Source: Axinella damicornis
Lineage: Eukaryota > Porifera > Demospongiae > Axinellida > Axinellidae
Length of the DNA: 64,000 bases
Direction of reading: 5' to 3'
NCBI GenBank assembly: GCA_963931865.1
Contig: OZ007516.1
Coordinates: 5,863,897 to 5,927,896, forward strand
Under the pieces are notes generated by a model that saw only the letters and a list, made by a program, of their open reading frames with translations, was not told the DNA's origin and searched no databases. The position numbers and the translations under genes are program-made. Of the stretch, positions 36,214-47,500 are shown piece by piece (within the stretch, counting starts at the first letter, position 1; every line of letters starts with the position of its first letter).

Positions 36214-39200
36214 ACGCTTTCGGTTGCACAATCATTGAACCCTATTAGGGGAATGCTAAAAGTTCCCAAATCATCGTACAACTGGATCTAATCGAGTCCT
36301 TTAGTGTGGCATGGCAATTCCTGTCCAAATGTGATCCACACTAGTCTCTTAGCTACATGGCCAGTTTATGCAGCAGTGTAATTGTAGTCTATGCATTAGC
36401 CTTGTTGAACAGGTAGTATTAGCCTTCTCTGCCTTCCTTTGACTCAGGATCAGAAGAAGATCTCTGTCAAATGACCGTGTCCAGACAGCAGCTATGCAAA
36501 GTAAGGAGAGTGCGTGGAGACTGTGCATGTTAATAGTCTCATCCAGGCCTGTTGCTCCATCTGGAATTTGAGATGGCCGATTGTCATACTTGATGTCTGA
36601 TGTTTGCCGTCAACTGTCCAGTGGGAGTGTGGGATTCCCTTCGTACCATGGGACAGTGTGTCACATGCCATCCCATCGTGGGACAGTGGGACACCGTCCT
36701 ATCATGGGACAGTGGGACACCATCCCATCATGGGACAGTGGGACACTGTCCTATCGTGGGACAGTGGGACACCATCCCATCGTGGACAGTGGGACACCAT
36801 CCCGTCGTGGGACAGTTGGACACCATCCCGTCGTGGGACAGTGGGACACCGTCCCATCATGGGACAGTGTGACACCATCCCATCATGGGACAGTGGGACA
36901 CCATCCCATCATGGGACAGTGGGACACCATCCTATTGTGGGACAGTTGGACACCTCCCATCATGGGACAGTGGGACACCATCCCATCGTGGACAGTGGGA
37001 CACCATCCCATCATGGGACAGTGGGACACCATCCCATCATGGGACACCATCCCATCGTGGGACAGTTGGACACCATCCCATCGTGGGACAGTGGGACACC
37101 ATCCCATCATGGGACAGTGGGACACCATCCCGTCATGGGACAGTGGGACACCATCCCGTCATGGGACAGTGGGACACCATCCCATCATGGGACAGTGTGA
37201 CACCATCCCATCATTGGACAGTGGGACACCATCCCGTCGTGGGACAGTTGGACACCATCCCATCGTGGGACAGTGGGACACCATCCCATCGTGGGACAGT
37301 GGGACACCATCCCATCGGGGGACAGTGGGACACCATCCCATCATGGGACAGTGGGACACCATCCCATCATGGGACAGTGGGACACCATCCCATCATGGGA
37401 CAGTGGGACACCATCCCATCGGGGGACAGTGGGACACCATCCCATCGTGGACAGTGGGACACCATCCCGTCGTGGGACAGTGGGACACCCCCATCGTGGG
37501 ACAGTGGGACACCATCCCATCATGGGACAGTGGGACACCATCCCATCGTGGGACAGTGTGACACTGTCCCATCGTTGGACAGTGGGACACCATCCCATTA
37601 TGGGACAGTGGGACACCATCCCATCGGGGGACAGTTGGACACCATCCCATCATGGGACAGTGGGACACCATCCCATCGTGGACAGTGGGACACCATCCCA
37701 TCGTGGGACAGTGGGACACCATCCCATCGTGGGACAGTGGGACACCATCCCATCATGGGACAGTGGGACACCATCCCATCGTGGACAGTGGGACACCATC
37801 CCGTCGTGGGACAGTGGGACACTGTCCTATCGTGGGACACCATCCCATCGGGGGACAGTGGGACACCATCCCGTCGTGGGACAGTGGGACACCATCCCAT
37901 CATGGGATAGTGGGACACCATCCCATCGGGGGACAGTTGGACACCATCCCATCATGGGACAGTGGGACACCATCCCATCGTGGACAGTGGGACACCATCC
38001 CGTCGTGGGACAGTGGGACACCATCCCATCATGGGATAGTGGGACACCATCCCATCGGGGGACAGTTGGACACCATCCCATCATGGGACAGTTGGACACC
38101 ATCCCATCGTGGGACAGTGTGACACTGTCCCATCGTTGGACAGTGGGACACCATCCCGCCATGAGACAGTGGGATATACGATCACATCTAAAGAATGTGG
38201 CCAGCCCGCTTTGCTTTAAAGTTCAGCCCTGTATTCGTTCATCTTGAATGGAGGGGAGGGGCATGGGTGTAGACTCAGCTTTCAACTAAGAGTACCTTCC
38301 TTGAAGATTAGTTATAGTGCATGTCCTGTTTGTTCCCCAGGATCAGTTAAGAGGCCGGAACTTCACTTTCTGGGAGTGGTTTTATAAACATCTAGACCTC
38401 ATCAAGACCACCCTCAAGAGGGAATGGATGGAGGGGTGAGTGTGGGGAGGGAAGGATAGAGGAATCGTGGAAGGAGAGAGGGGGTAGGGAGGAGGGAAGG
38501 AGAGAGGGAGGAGGGAAGGAGAAAGGGAGTGAGGAAGGAGGGGTTGAGTAAGAAGGAGGAGAGATCTAGGGAGGAAATGAGAGGAAGGGCGATGGGATAT
38601 TGAAAGATGGGATATTGAAAGAGAGAAATAAGAAGCGTGGTAGAGAGATAGTTGATATGGATACCTGCACATACGCACACATGCGCACAGCTCCATACAG
38701 GGCTTCATGCAGAAATCAGATGCAGAAAAGCTGCTTCTCCAGTGCAGTCCTGGCACATTCCTCATCCGGTTCAGTGAAGGAGATCCTGGGGGTGTGTCTG
38801 TTGCCTGGGTGACAGGTATGGAGCATGAGGGCCTAACCTCCTTTCAAGTCTGGTGCACATTGTTTGTAAGTTCCTCTGCTAGGTTCTTATGTGGTTCCAT
38901 TCCATTCCAGAGGGAGACATGTTAAATGGAGAACGTCAGGTTCTGAGTCTGGCTCCTTGGAACAAGCACGACCTCGGGATCCGTGCCTTCGCTGACAAGT
39001 GGGTTTCCTTTACATATTATACTATACTTAGGCTATTCTAACCAATCAGGTTACAGTATTTGCGGGAGATAACGGGTCATATGTCCCGCGGCGGGCTGCG
39101 CGCGCCTACTGTAAGCGATCGCGTGCACGAGAAAGCGAAGAGCTAGCTTTGTTAGTCTAGCCAAGGGCTCGTGTCTTTACCGCTGCCTCAGTCAAGTATC

Positions 39201-41649
39201 ACAGATGCCTCTGCCACTGATCGTTGAGTGCCTACACCACAGTATCTATGTCTGTACAGTGTACTCACCTTAGAATAGCCTAAGCATAGTATAAGTTAGT
39301 ATCCCTGGCCAGCGGGATGTAAGACCCGTTACATCCCTTGGGAGAGGCCAGTGCTTTCGTTCCGCCTCGGAAGTGCCTCGGGCTTCGCCCTCGGCACTTC
39401 CTCGGCTCCACTCAAGCACTGACCTCTCCCGCGGGATATAACGGGCCGCTGGCCAGGGATATAACTTATACTTATACCATGGCTTCAACTGCTACGTATA
39501 CGGAAGCCTTGTCGATAGACACGGAGATCAAGTAGTTAAAAATTAGCCAGCTACAACCGAAACAGTAAGTGTGATAATTACTTCTAACTAAGACCCACAT
39601 CTGTTGAAATAATTTTGTTTTATTATTCCGCCATCAATTTGTTTCAGATTACACGACCTCACACACCTGCTAATCCTCTATCCCAACAAGCGCAAGGATG
39701 AGGTGTTCGGGAAGTATTATGCCCCTCCACGTAAGGAGACTAGTGTGTCCCAGAAGTATTTAATCCACCGACTTCAGCCTACCTTGTCCAAATTGCTCAT
39801 GGCAGTTGACAGTCTGTGCATTAAGTTCTGACAAATCTGGCTAGGAATAGCCAGGAGAGTATTCATGTAGCCAATCAGCATAGGTAATTGTAGAACATGT
39901 AGTTAAGGAGGTTTGGTTCCTTCATTTGCAATCATTCTGTTGTCCTTAACGGACACTACCCTTATCGTCATAATGGTCCTCTGAACTTCCACACGTTTAT
40001 TTTGTTGTTTCTTACCATAGCTGCCGAAACGACTAAGGATGGATACATTGCAGCGGACTTGAAAACTGCTATGCCATACCAGTTCAAGTGAGTGGCAGTC
40101 TCAGTATAGGGCTCGAATAGAATCAGCTACATCCAGCAAGCCTTTGAAGCATGGGTACCAGTGCAAGCATTTAATAATACTCACATGAAGTTGTTCATCT
40201 TATCTCTTACTGCAGCCCTCCCAGAGGTTTCAGCAGTAACCCAGCCAGCCCTGCCCCCTCCATTGTTTCCATAGGGGTAAGTCACATGATCATCACGCAA
40301 CCTGCCTGGTTTAGCAACCAAACCTTGCATACTACTTTTACAGTTGATTCTGTCTGACATTTTGAGGTCAGAATCAGTGGACAATGAAATGCAGTACCAA
40401 GAAAACGGATGAACAGAAATAGCTAAACCTTGTTGGATTTAAGCACTGAGGCCTTTTGTATGTCTCTAAGTTAAGCGTGTTTGCAATGTCAAGTTGACCA
40501 GCTTTCTGTTTGTAATGTTAGAAATGAATTTTCTTGTTGCAGACTCCTGTTTCCCCACCAACATGGCCAGTAAGTGACTAAATATCTTGCAGGTTTTGAG
40601 CAACATATGTCTTACAGGTTTTGTATAACTTCTGATCTGGGGGACAATTTATACTGTGATTACTGTCACTGGTTGTTCTTGATCCTTGTCTTTTGTCTGG
40701 GGAGCTTATTAGCGTCCACATGTATTTTGGTTGTGGTTGGGGGTATATCCACTGTAGTAGCTGCGTGAGTGTGTGTGTGTACATTTCGCCGTGTTTTGGT
40801 TGTCTTGTTCCCCAGCTGGGTTCAAAAATCATAATGGGGGTTGGTAGCACCTCCATGCAATATCTGCACACGTCACGCGTGCTACCGTAGGACACACCTC
40901 ATTTCGAATGGCTGACTATCCCGCATGCTAAGACTGGCATAGAACCATTGAAGCATTGTTGCAAGATCAGAGATCAGATTGGGACCCAGATTTCACTTGT
41001 GTATTGAAATACAATGGTGCTTCTTCACAAATGAAAGAGACGAGGATGCCACCATCTCCAGCTAAAGTAATCTCCATCATTGTCTGTGTTACGCCTATAT
41101 GGATTAGTCAACACATTTGGTCTCATGACAGCATCACATTCTACGTGGTTTTACTTCTGTATGGCCTCTTGAAGGATCGGCCGCATCGGATGGTGGCTGC
41201 TCAACCTGAAGCATTTTCAAGGCACTCCTACCTTTCAAATCCCCCAACTGTAGCTTTGCTTCTCGTTGGTTTACCTTTGGTCCCAGGCCATGTTGACATC
41301 GGAACAAGGCTAGGAACGTATTATTTTCCGCACAGTCACATACACAGATAATGTGTCCGACCTCCTCTCTGAGTTGACAGAAAGCAGAGTCATGGAAGTG
41401 CTATATACCAGGCTCCCTTTCAGTTTTGATACCAGGCCTGCATGCATGGGAATGAGGCTAATGTTCTTGCACCCACTATCCACGTACACTATGGTCCCTT
41501 CTCCCCTGTTCTGACAGCCAATGAGTAATGGAAGTCTCGGGACTGATTTTCTATCCACCCTCAATGAGTATCCAGCGGGAGGAGCCAGCATGATGCAAAG
41601 CATGCCGGACATGGACTTGATGCTTGATGTCCCCTCTACACTACAGTAA
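23022..41649 (+). CDS. STAT: STAT transcription factor (STAT5/6-like), complete
   Basis: Twenty-six coding exons join in phase to 764 aa: 23022-23149, 24840-24921, 26601-26669, 27601-27696, 28435-28473, 29093-29174, 29494-29612, 30124-30278, 30625-30676, 30946-31049, 31444-31512, 31653-31718, 32280-32321, 34233-34377, 34688-34768, 34975-35067, 35740-35881, 36448-36500, 38341-38435, 38691-38815, 38911-38998, 39648-39730, 40021-40087, 40216-40276, 40543-40569, 41518-41649. The N-domain (1-125) has [18 protein letters not shown] coiled coil runs to about 308, the DNA-binding domain to about 475 ([23 protein letters not shown]), then the linker ([14 protein letters not shown]). The SH2 domain (about 571-665) has GTFLIRFSE with phosphotyrosine-binding Arg597. 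Tyr678 in DGYIAADLK is the JAK-type activation site. The tail to 764 is a short Met/Asp-rich likely transactivation segment. It acts in cytoplasm and nucleus as a phosphotyrosine dimer. Introns hold most of the window's minisatellites. Confidence 0.95.
23480..23502. repeat. Poly(G) run
   Basis: More than 20 G in a row lie in STAT intron 1, flanked by an inversion of tttcatacggg and ...cctgtatgaaacc (23469 and 23640), so the run sits inside a decayed palindromic insert. A second poly(G) run is at about 23958-23973 in the same intron. Confidence 0.75.
24724..24820. repeat. (GATA)n microsatellite
   Basis: Tracts of gata and gatg units lie just before the STAT exon 2 acceptor (24839). Confidence 0.85.
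24957..25505. repeat. 24/25-bp minisatellite, about 22 copies, STAT intron 2
   Basis: The unit is CCCCTGTGTTAATGTGCCCC(C)TCAA, in 24- and 25-bp versions that differ by one C. The left edge is more degenerate (cccttgtg, cctgggttagtgag), and the right third is nearly uniform. Confidence 0.9.
25640..26233. mobile_element. 594-bp MITE with TACCGTATGGCGC ends
   Basis: The left end TACCGTATGGCGCTTATATT and the right end, read inverted, TACTGTATAGCGCTTAAATT, enclose long complementary arms rich in TTCGCG (ttcgcgggtctaaattttcgcg and its complement). The interior has no convincing gene. A 26-bp foldback hairpin of the TAGCCTC family is inserted at 25915-25940. Location: STAT intron 2. Confidence 0.75.
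25915..25940. mobile_element. Minimal 26-bp foldback MITE nested in another MITE
   Basis: TAGCCTC at the left and GAGGCTA at the right are separated by only 12 bases. The flanks ggcgttccc (25906-25914) and ggcgttcct (25941-25949) are a 9-bp duplication with one mismatch. This is the shortest copy in the window. Confidence 0.75.
26310..26420. repeat. Dispersed repeat, copy 1 of 2
   Basis: Words such as ggcttctaat, atgtgcccttcctggtctg and aagtgtgccctttggcagc reappear inverted at about 32455-32530. Both copies lie in STAT introns. Confidence 0.5.
27987..28041. mobile_element. Foldback MITE, TAGTCTC subtype
   Basis: TAGTCTCATTCCCAG pairs with CTGGGCACGAGACTT. A perfect 9-bp duplication, agttgcagg, lies at 27978-27986 and 28042-28050. 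It lies in STAT intron 4. Confidence 0.8.
28108..28228. repeat. 59-bp tandem duplication
   Basis: gagtgggtctcatgctggat...gttcgagtgtacaagt occurs twice in a row, nearly identical, in STAT intron 4. It is probably recent. Confidence 0.8.
28940..29075. repeat. (CCCT)n microsatellite before STAT exon 6
   Basis: About 130 bp of tccc repeats end 20 bp before the acceptor at 29092, so the repeat serves as the polypyrimidine tract. Confidence 0.9.
29173..29270. repeat. (GT)n microsatellite overlapping the exon 6 splice donor
   Basis: The exon 6 codon phase requires the donor at 29175, the first GT of an uninterrupted run of about 28 GT dinucleotides. Confidence 0.85.
29942..30039. mobile_element. 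Foldback MITE in STAT intron 7
   Basis: gctagcttcgttcccaggc at the left pairs imperfectly with gcctgagaacgaggct at the right. An inner stem (ctcctgct / agcaggag) continues it. Confidence 0.65.
30365..30610. repeat. Pyrimidine tract with poly(C) before STAT exon 9
   Basis: CCTCCCTCC-type sequence with an uninterrupted C run at about 30560-30586 precedes the acceptor at 30624. Confidence 0.85.
31784..31892. mobile_element. Foldback MITE, long form
   Basis: The outer arms TAGCCTCATTCCCAGGCG and GCCTGGGAACAAGGCTA, plus the inner GTCGCTTGCAGTA / TACTGCAAGCGAC stem, surround a 20-bp loop. It lies in the intron after 31718. Confidence 0.75.
32135..32220. mobile_element. Foldback MITE, near-perfect 86-bp hairpin
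   Basis: The two halves are almost exactly complementary to the centre (gctgcttaggcagc). A perfect 9-bp target duplication, gttcagacc, lies at 32126-32134 and 32221-32229. This is the cleanest copy for defining the family ends. It lies in the intron before 32280. Confidence 0.92.
33890..34230. repeat. (CCCT)n / pyrimidine tract before STAT exon 14
   Basis: More than 100 bp of perfect tccc repeats sit within 340 bp of CT-rich sequence ending at the acceptor at 34232. Confidence 0.9.
34462..34687. repeat. Pyrimidine tract before STAT exon 15
   Basis: Degenerate CCCTCC repeats occupy most of the 310-bp intron and end at the acceptor tgtgcag at 34687. Confidence 0.8.
35252..35302. mobile_element. 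Foldback MITE, 51 bp
   Basis: A hairpin with almost no loop, TAGCCTCATTCCCAGGCCC pairing with GGGCCTGGGAACGAGGCTA. A perfect 9-bp duplication, gtaatggat, lies at 35243-35251 and 35303-35311. It lies in the intron before 35740. Confidence 0.92.
35562..35737. repeat. CCTTCC/CCCTC repeat before STAT exon 17
   Basis: About 175 bp of cccttccctt and ccctcccctc repeats run to the acceptor at 35739. Confidence 0.85.
36182..36213. repeat. Poly(C) run after a MITE left end
   Basis: ctagcctcattccaggc (36167-36183) runs directly into about 30 C. A foldback arm appears to have been truncated by, or replaced with, a C homopolymer. Confidence 0.7.
36650..38175. repeat. 26-bp minisatellite, about 58 copies, STAT intron 18
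   Basis: The unit GGGACAGTGGGACACCATCC plus CATC(A/G)T repeats with occasional 25-bp variants (gtggacagtg). The word TGGGA and its complement TCCCA occur in each unit, so every unit can fold. Because 26 is not a multiple of 3 and no frame contains a stop, all three forward frames are open and produce long Trp-Asp-Ser-Gly-Thr-rich frames that are not protein genes. It separates the exons encoding the end of the linker domain. Confidence 0.95.
39019..39482. mobile_element. Composite of two overlapping inverted-repeat elements
   Basis: The first pair is cttaggctattctaa (39029-39043) and ttagaatagcctaag (39270-39284). The second is agtataagttagtatccctggccagcgg from 39288, answered by ccgctggccagggatataacttata ending near 39480, with a central stem whose apex reads GGGCTTCGCCC. 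The two share the boundary near 39285-39295. Location: STAT intron before 39648. Confidence 0.6.
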
Positions 41650-42756
41650 ACACTCATTATCTCCATGGAAACTGTCACATGACTCTCTAATTACATGCAT
41701 TGTGGCATAGGCCTGGTAACACTATTTTTGTACATGTTAGTTCTGTGTTGCTTTCTCATTTGATGTGCGTAAACCATTCAACTGCAATCTGGCATGACAT
41801 ATTTCTTATGTTTTGCTGCAAGTCTGACGATGGCCTTTTCAGTTAGTTTTGTACCACTTTTGCAAACCGTATGCTGACACGTTAGGAGGACCCCCAAGTT
41901 GCTGTTTCCTTATGTGTGATGTAATGACTTATACTCATGATTTCTGCTACCAGGGACTTGTGAGCTTCTGTTAATACTGTAATAATTATTGTAAGCTTCG
42001 CACTATAATTATTACATACCCTTCTCTCTAGTATGGACTGGTTGATGACATAATTTGTTCTACTGTGGTGTACATATTACAACGTGGATATTGGTCCGGC
42101 AGGAAATACTGGAAACATGCACACATATCTATAGAACCTGCCCTGCATGGCCTAAAGTACCCACCCATCATGTACGTACCCTACCTCCTGCTGGACCAAA
42201 TAATCACACAAGTACATATATTCATATTATATAGCCAATAAGCTTGTTCCCAGCCTCTCCCACGAGCAAACAGCTATATAGTATGTAAAACTTAGTGATG
42301 AAATTAAAGCTGGGCGGGGGCCGGCCAGGGAACGATCGAGGCTATACATGCATGTAGCTATAACAGTAACTAGCACCCCTTTACAACTTCCCGACCTCTG
42401 GACTAAACCCATTCAGGACACTGTCGTATCCCTTGCTATGTAAAATCACATTTGAAGCAAGAATTTGCATGCTATAGGAAAGGAACCATGTACTGCACAG
42501 CCTCGTACGTTCATGCAGGCTAGCTAGAGTGGTAAAACCCTTGAAACACAATAATTTGCATCAGTAAAGACAATTCAATGATTCGTGTTGGTTACACATC
42601 AACTGTTGGTGATAGACTGACTCCATTCAAGAAGCAGCTGGAATTACCAAAATTATGACAGTGATACAGTTCAATTGATCAGTCGGAGTGAAATATATGC
42701 TGATTTGAACAAATGGAAGATGTTGTGGTTGTTTATGTGTAGACCATTATTTACTG
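41650..42756. other. Convergent intergenic region, STAT to LU gene
   Basis: It contains a MITE with GTGGATATTGGTCCGGCAGG ends at about 42090-42195, flanked by gtacatatt / gtacatata, and a diverged foldback element at about 42237-42345 (agcttgttcccagcc ... gggaacgatcgaggct). No gene is supported. Confidence 0.6.
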
Positions 42757-44485
42757 CTAAGTCTTGCATAAGTTCCGGCTGAAGAACAGGCATACACCAA
42801 GGATGCCAGCAATGGCCACAGTAATGACAAGGGCTAGTAAGCCCATCACTATTATATAACCCATTGATAGGCCTTCGCCTTCGGTAGTGAGACGGTTGGT
42901 AGATGATGGCTTGGTCGATGCATGCATGTTGGTGGTTAGCGGGGTGGTACTGGTGGTTGCTTGTGAGTCTGATATCCCATTCTCTGAGGGTGCTGTGCAG
43001 GAAAGAGGGAGGCACGGAGGGGAAGTACAAGTATAGGCAGAGGGAGGGGAGTAAGTGGAGGCAGAGGGAGGGGGCACAGATAGAGGGAGAGGAAGGGAGT
43101 ACATTGGCATTAAGGTTACGGGATCGTCGCGCAGTGGGCGTGGCCAGACAATTTGTTCAACCCCGTTTTTCTAGCACAGAAAGTAAGCTAGCGAAATCAA
43201 ACTTAGTAGACACAAAGTAGGGAGGGTAGTCAACATGCAGACTAAACATCATTACAGCAGCTCTCACTGTAGCCGTCGTACGCTGGTTAAATCGATTCCA
43301 GCAAACTATTCACCAAAAATCTCCAGTGTGAAGACCACCAGCAACTCGATTCTACTGTTGGGAGACACGCCATAGGAAGCTCTAGGGCGGGACGGAAGCG
43401 TTTTGTGGCTAGGTTGAACTGTCTTCGAAAGAACGACCCTTGAGTACAAATAACCGCCATCTTGATTCCCGTCTTTGGAATACAGCGTCAAATAACTTCG
43501 GAGCGGTCATCAGCATTTACAAAAACGCTTCGTCTGGCCCTTTCTATACTGTTCGTGCCTATTTCAATACGGTCTTCCAAGTCCAAGTCGGATCACACGG
43601 CTTTGTTTTTGGTGACAAAAAACTATGAAATAGCGCTTAATTAAGTATACGGTGCGCGTATCCGCGGGTAGGGATCCCGTAACCTTAACTTAATCCAGTA
43701 CTTCCATTTCCATTTTGTTGTTCCCGGGTTTACCACGTGTCCAAATTACAATGATCTTGCAACGTCACAACAGCACCAACCGTATAAACCAATCAAATTG
43801 CATTGAATTCTGTTCGCTGATTGGCTCATACCATTGACGTTCTGCTCACCGGATATTGCAAGAACGCTGCAAAGCACTGTATTGGAGGTGGTCAGGTATA
43901 CTATGCTCACTTACTGTGGGTCAAGGGTGGTCCGGTGGTTGCCAGGGTCTGCGGGTTTGAAGACAGGATGGGTGTACCGGCTTGTGCAACCGTGGGAGGA
44001 ACTGCGGAGGGAAGCGCAACCGTGGGAGGAACTGTGGAGGGAAGCGCAACCGTGGGAGGAACTGCGGAGGGAAGTGCAACCGAGGGAGGAACTGCGGAGG
44101 GAAGTGCAACCGAGGGAGGAACTGCGGAGGGAAGCGCAACCGTGGGAGGAACTGCGGAGGGAAGCCTAAGGACTGCGGCTGGTATGTCGCTGATGTTGTT
44201 TGTGCGTTCATGAATGGCTGTGTTGTTGTAAAGTTCAGTGGGAAACCCAGGTAGTGCACTGTTGCATAGGCTGATACCACAGCATGTCTTAACTTTGCGC
44301 CTCCTTTTTAGCGGCTTACACGTCTTGGCGCATCCCCGTGTTAAATAGACGGAGCTGTTGTCGACCATTTTCCATGTTGCAAAACACCATGATTCGAGGG
44401 GACAAAGACTCACTTGGCCGCCATCAGAGGGATCGCTCTCATAGCAGCTGTGGGCCAAAGCGGGAGGAAGTATAGGCTGGGAGTC

Positions 44486-44539
<54 letters not shown>

Positions 44540-47500
44540 CACACATCTGTATTGTACGATTCTACCAGGTCTATTGTTGGGGGTCAGTTTCATCACAGAT
44601 GAACTGGAATTGTCGTACACTCATGACAGCACTGCACATGCTCAGTCTATGATACCGAACACTAGAGTTGTGGCAACTAAATCAATAGCCAGGTGAGATA
44701 TTTGCACAATGGATCATGACTGCAAGACGTACTACAAGAGCAAACTTGTGACCTTATCCAACAACAACCAAACAGCGCACGATGCTGAGAAAGACGCTGC
44801 ACAGTAGCAGAAAGCAATAGCAGGGCAGTAGAAAGCACCAGGTTGCCATGAGAGCCCTTCCTGACAACTGTAAAGATGACGGTGAAAAGATTTTTCCGCA
44901 CTTTTGCGCGACAGTTTCTGCTAAGGAAGACGGCAGGTATGGAGAAAGCAGTAGACTAGCAAGCAGGGCAGTGCCCTTACTGGATCCACTAGCCTCGTTC
45001 CCAGGCCTTCCACACCTCCATCGCTTCCAGTATGCAAAAACGGAGGGGCAACGCCTGGGGAATCTTCTCACGTGATACACGGCACAGCAGACGTCACGGA
45101 TTCCAGATGCAATGGCTTATTTACATTCCCATCCACAGCTACAGAGAAGCTAGAAAACTGAAACAAGTTTCAGAGAAGAGGTAGGTCCTACCTGTAAAAC
45201 ATATCCAGGTTCGAAGCAAAACCGCTGAGGGATAGCTGTGATACAAGGGGTGAAACTCCAAATAGTGCCGTCTTTTTGTTCCACTGGGAAGATTGCATCA
45301 TAGCTGGGTATTTTCACGTTTGTCACTCGGCAGCCCTTTGGAGTCATGCCTTGTAGCCTGGGTATGCTTCATACGCTCGGTGTAGCTCTCAGTTGGCGCT
45401 TGTCCCATCTTCGTAGCTAGCGCGGAATGCAAGATCGGTCTCGTACGTGTCTTTGACTGTTGATATGAGGCTAGTCTCGTTCCCAGACCGTTTATCCAGC
45501 GCGTGTATCGCTTACAGTATAACGCGCGGAAATACGGTCTGGTAGGTATAGCCAACATTCCTTAAACTCCGCCAGAATCCGGGCGGATCCAATCAGATCG
45601 TAGAACAAGTCATCTCAATGACGTATACTAATATTGATGCCGGAAGTACAGAATCGCCAGCATGCAATAACAAGGTGTTGTCAAAACTTCTGGATTTCAG
45701 CATGTTTAAAATACTGCCAGCGCTACTCTCCAAGTTCAACAGCATCTCCATGCTCTGGAAGAACGCCTTGGACACGCGGTCAGAAGGTAGAATCTCTCCT
45801 TTGCTGCCTCCAACACTGACACAGCTCGCTGATCCCAGCATCCACAGATGGTGAAGTGCCCAGTGCCGACGATTGCGCGAGTCACTCGCAATGCTGCTGC
45901 AAAAAGGGCATTTCCAAACCACAGCGATCGTGTGTCTACACTACTTGCCGCCTCTAGCTCTAAGTCTTCAAAGGCGGCTTCACTCTTGATGACCACGTGT
46001 GAAATTTTGATGCGTCCTGATAATTTCAACAAGTCTCAATTAACGGTAATGAGACCTTAGGAATGTGTACTATATCTACCAGACCCTTCCTTCCCCGCGC
46101 GCGATACTAAAGCGATCCGTGCTGGGGTTGGTTGGGTCTGGGACCGAGACTAATATGAGGCATGACGATGTATGACGGTCGTGCCGCGTATCACGTGAGA
46201 AGATTCCCAGGCCTTTCCCCCAACCGTTTTTGCATACTGGAAGCGATCAAAAGCTGGAGGTGTGGAAGGCCTGGGAACGAGGCTAGGATCCACCCCTGCT
46301 AGTAGCCTTTGCTGTGCATGCCTGCACACTAGGTAATTTACCAGGTGGTCTGAATGCAGCTCTGCTCCAATGGTGTTTCACCTGCAATCTAATTAACCAC
46401 CAATAATATTCATCACCCCAACACTTCCAAATTAAACTACACACTCAGGGACCTAAACCACAGCTCTATTCAGCAGGTACTTAAATTATAAAACATGCCA
46501 ATGCTTGCATTTGCACAGGACTAAATGTGCCTGAGCCTAGCCTCGTGCCCAGACCCTCCCGAAACGCGGAAAGAGGGTCTGGTGTTCTGAGCGACATTTC
46601 TTGATTCATGGGGCGTGGTCGCTCTCGGATTTTAAAGCTCGAATCAGATTGCAGAACGCGAATGACGTAGTCAATCAGCGTAAGTCATAGGTACGGTACA
46701 TGTATTGTAACAGTGCAGTGTAGCTAGTACGGACGGTATGTCAGTGAAATGGATACGACAGGCCTATCGAAGAGCGAGCTGAAGCAGTAAGCCAAATCGA
46801 TTGTCTTGCTGACTGGTGTGGGGAAATCTCTGTTTCATGACCCTTCCACTCATCTTTGACAACCTCAGATAGAATTCTGTACCAGCGCAAGGCAACTGTA
46901 CGTTGTTGTTAGCCCTTTGGCGTCCCTCATGAAGGACCAAATGCGCTGCTACAGTACGTTTATAAGAATAGTGATAGGTGCGCTTTCATTGGAGTGGACA
47001 TACAGAATGCAATAATTACATTCTTTACGCCGTATAGCCCCGCCCCATGCGCCAAGAAATGTCGCTCAGAACACCAGACCCTCTTTCCGCGTTTCGGGAG
47101 GGTCTGGGCACGAGACTAGCCTGAGCCTAGCCTCGTTCCCAGGCCTTCCGTTTTGATTGCTTGCAGTATGCAAAAACTGCAAGCGATCAAAACTGGAGGT
47201 GCGGAAGGCCTGGGAACGTACATTTCTCTGCCATTATGAATCTCATTAGGGGCGTGGTCAGGTTAGTATAAGGGCGGGCGGGCGATTGTTTCCAGAAACG
47301 TTTCTGGAAACGTTTCTGTGACGTCACGCCTCGCACTACCATACCTTATTGAGTGGGTAGAACGAGGCTACCTGAGCCCCCACACAAACATTTGCACAGA
47401 CTTGCACAGGACTGTTTTCAGAATGTGCCTGAGCCCCCCCCACACACCTATGCACAATACAGGAACTGTGAGTCGGGAGCAGGCATCTCGCATGTCACAT

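Larger units (their letters stand above)
44990..46285. mobile_element. Long foldback element interrupted by a second one
   Basis: TAGCCTCGTTCCCAGGCC at the left and its inverse at the right continue inward for about 85 bp (ttccacacctcc, gaagattcccaggc). The repeat ggatccac flanks both sides. A second element at 45472-46152 has inserted inside; without it the host element is about 600 bp. It lies in LU intron 1. Confidence 0.75.

Noticed and set aside
36581..38247. Overlapping reading frames of 324-341 codons rich in WDSGTPS and WDTIPSW
   Set aside because: They are translations of a 26-bp minisatellite in three frames, lie inside a STAT intron, and are bounded by properly phased STAT exons.
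45593..45886. Minus-strand frame with plausible codon use (starts MLGSASCVSVGG)
   Set aside because: It lies wholly inside the nested foldback element at 45472-46152 and extends into its conserved terminal region; kept only as possible cargo.
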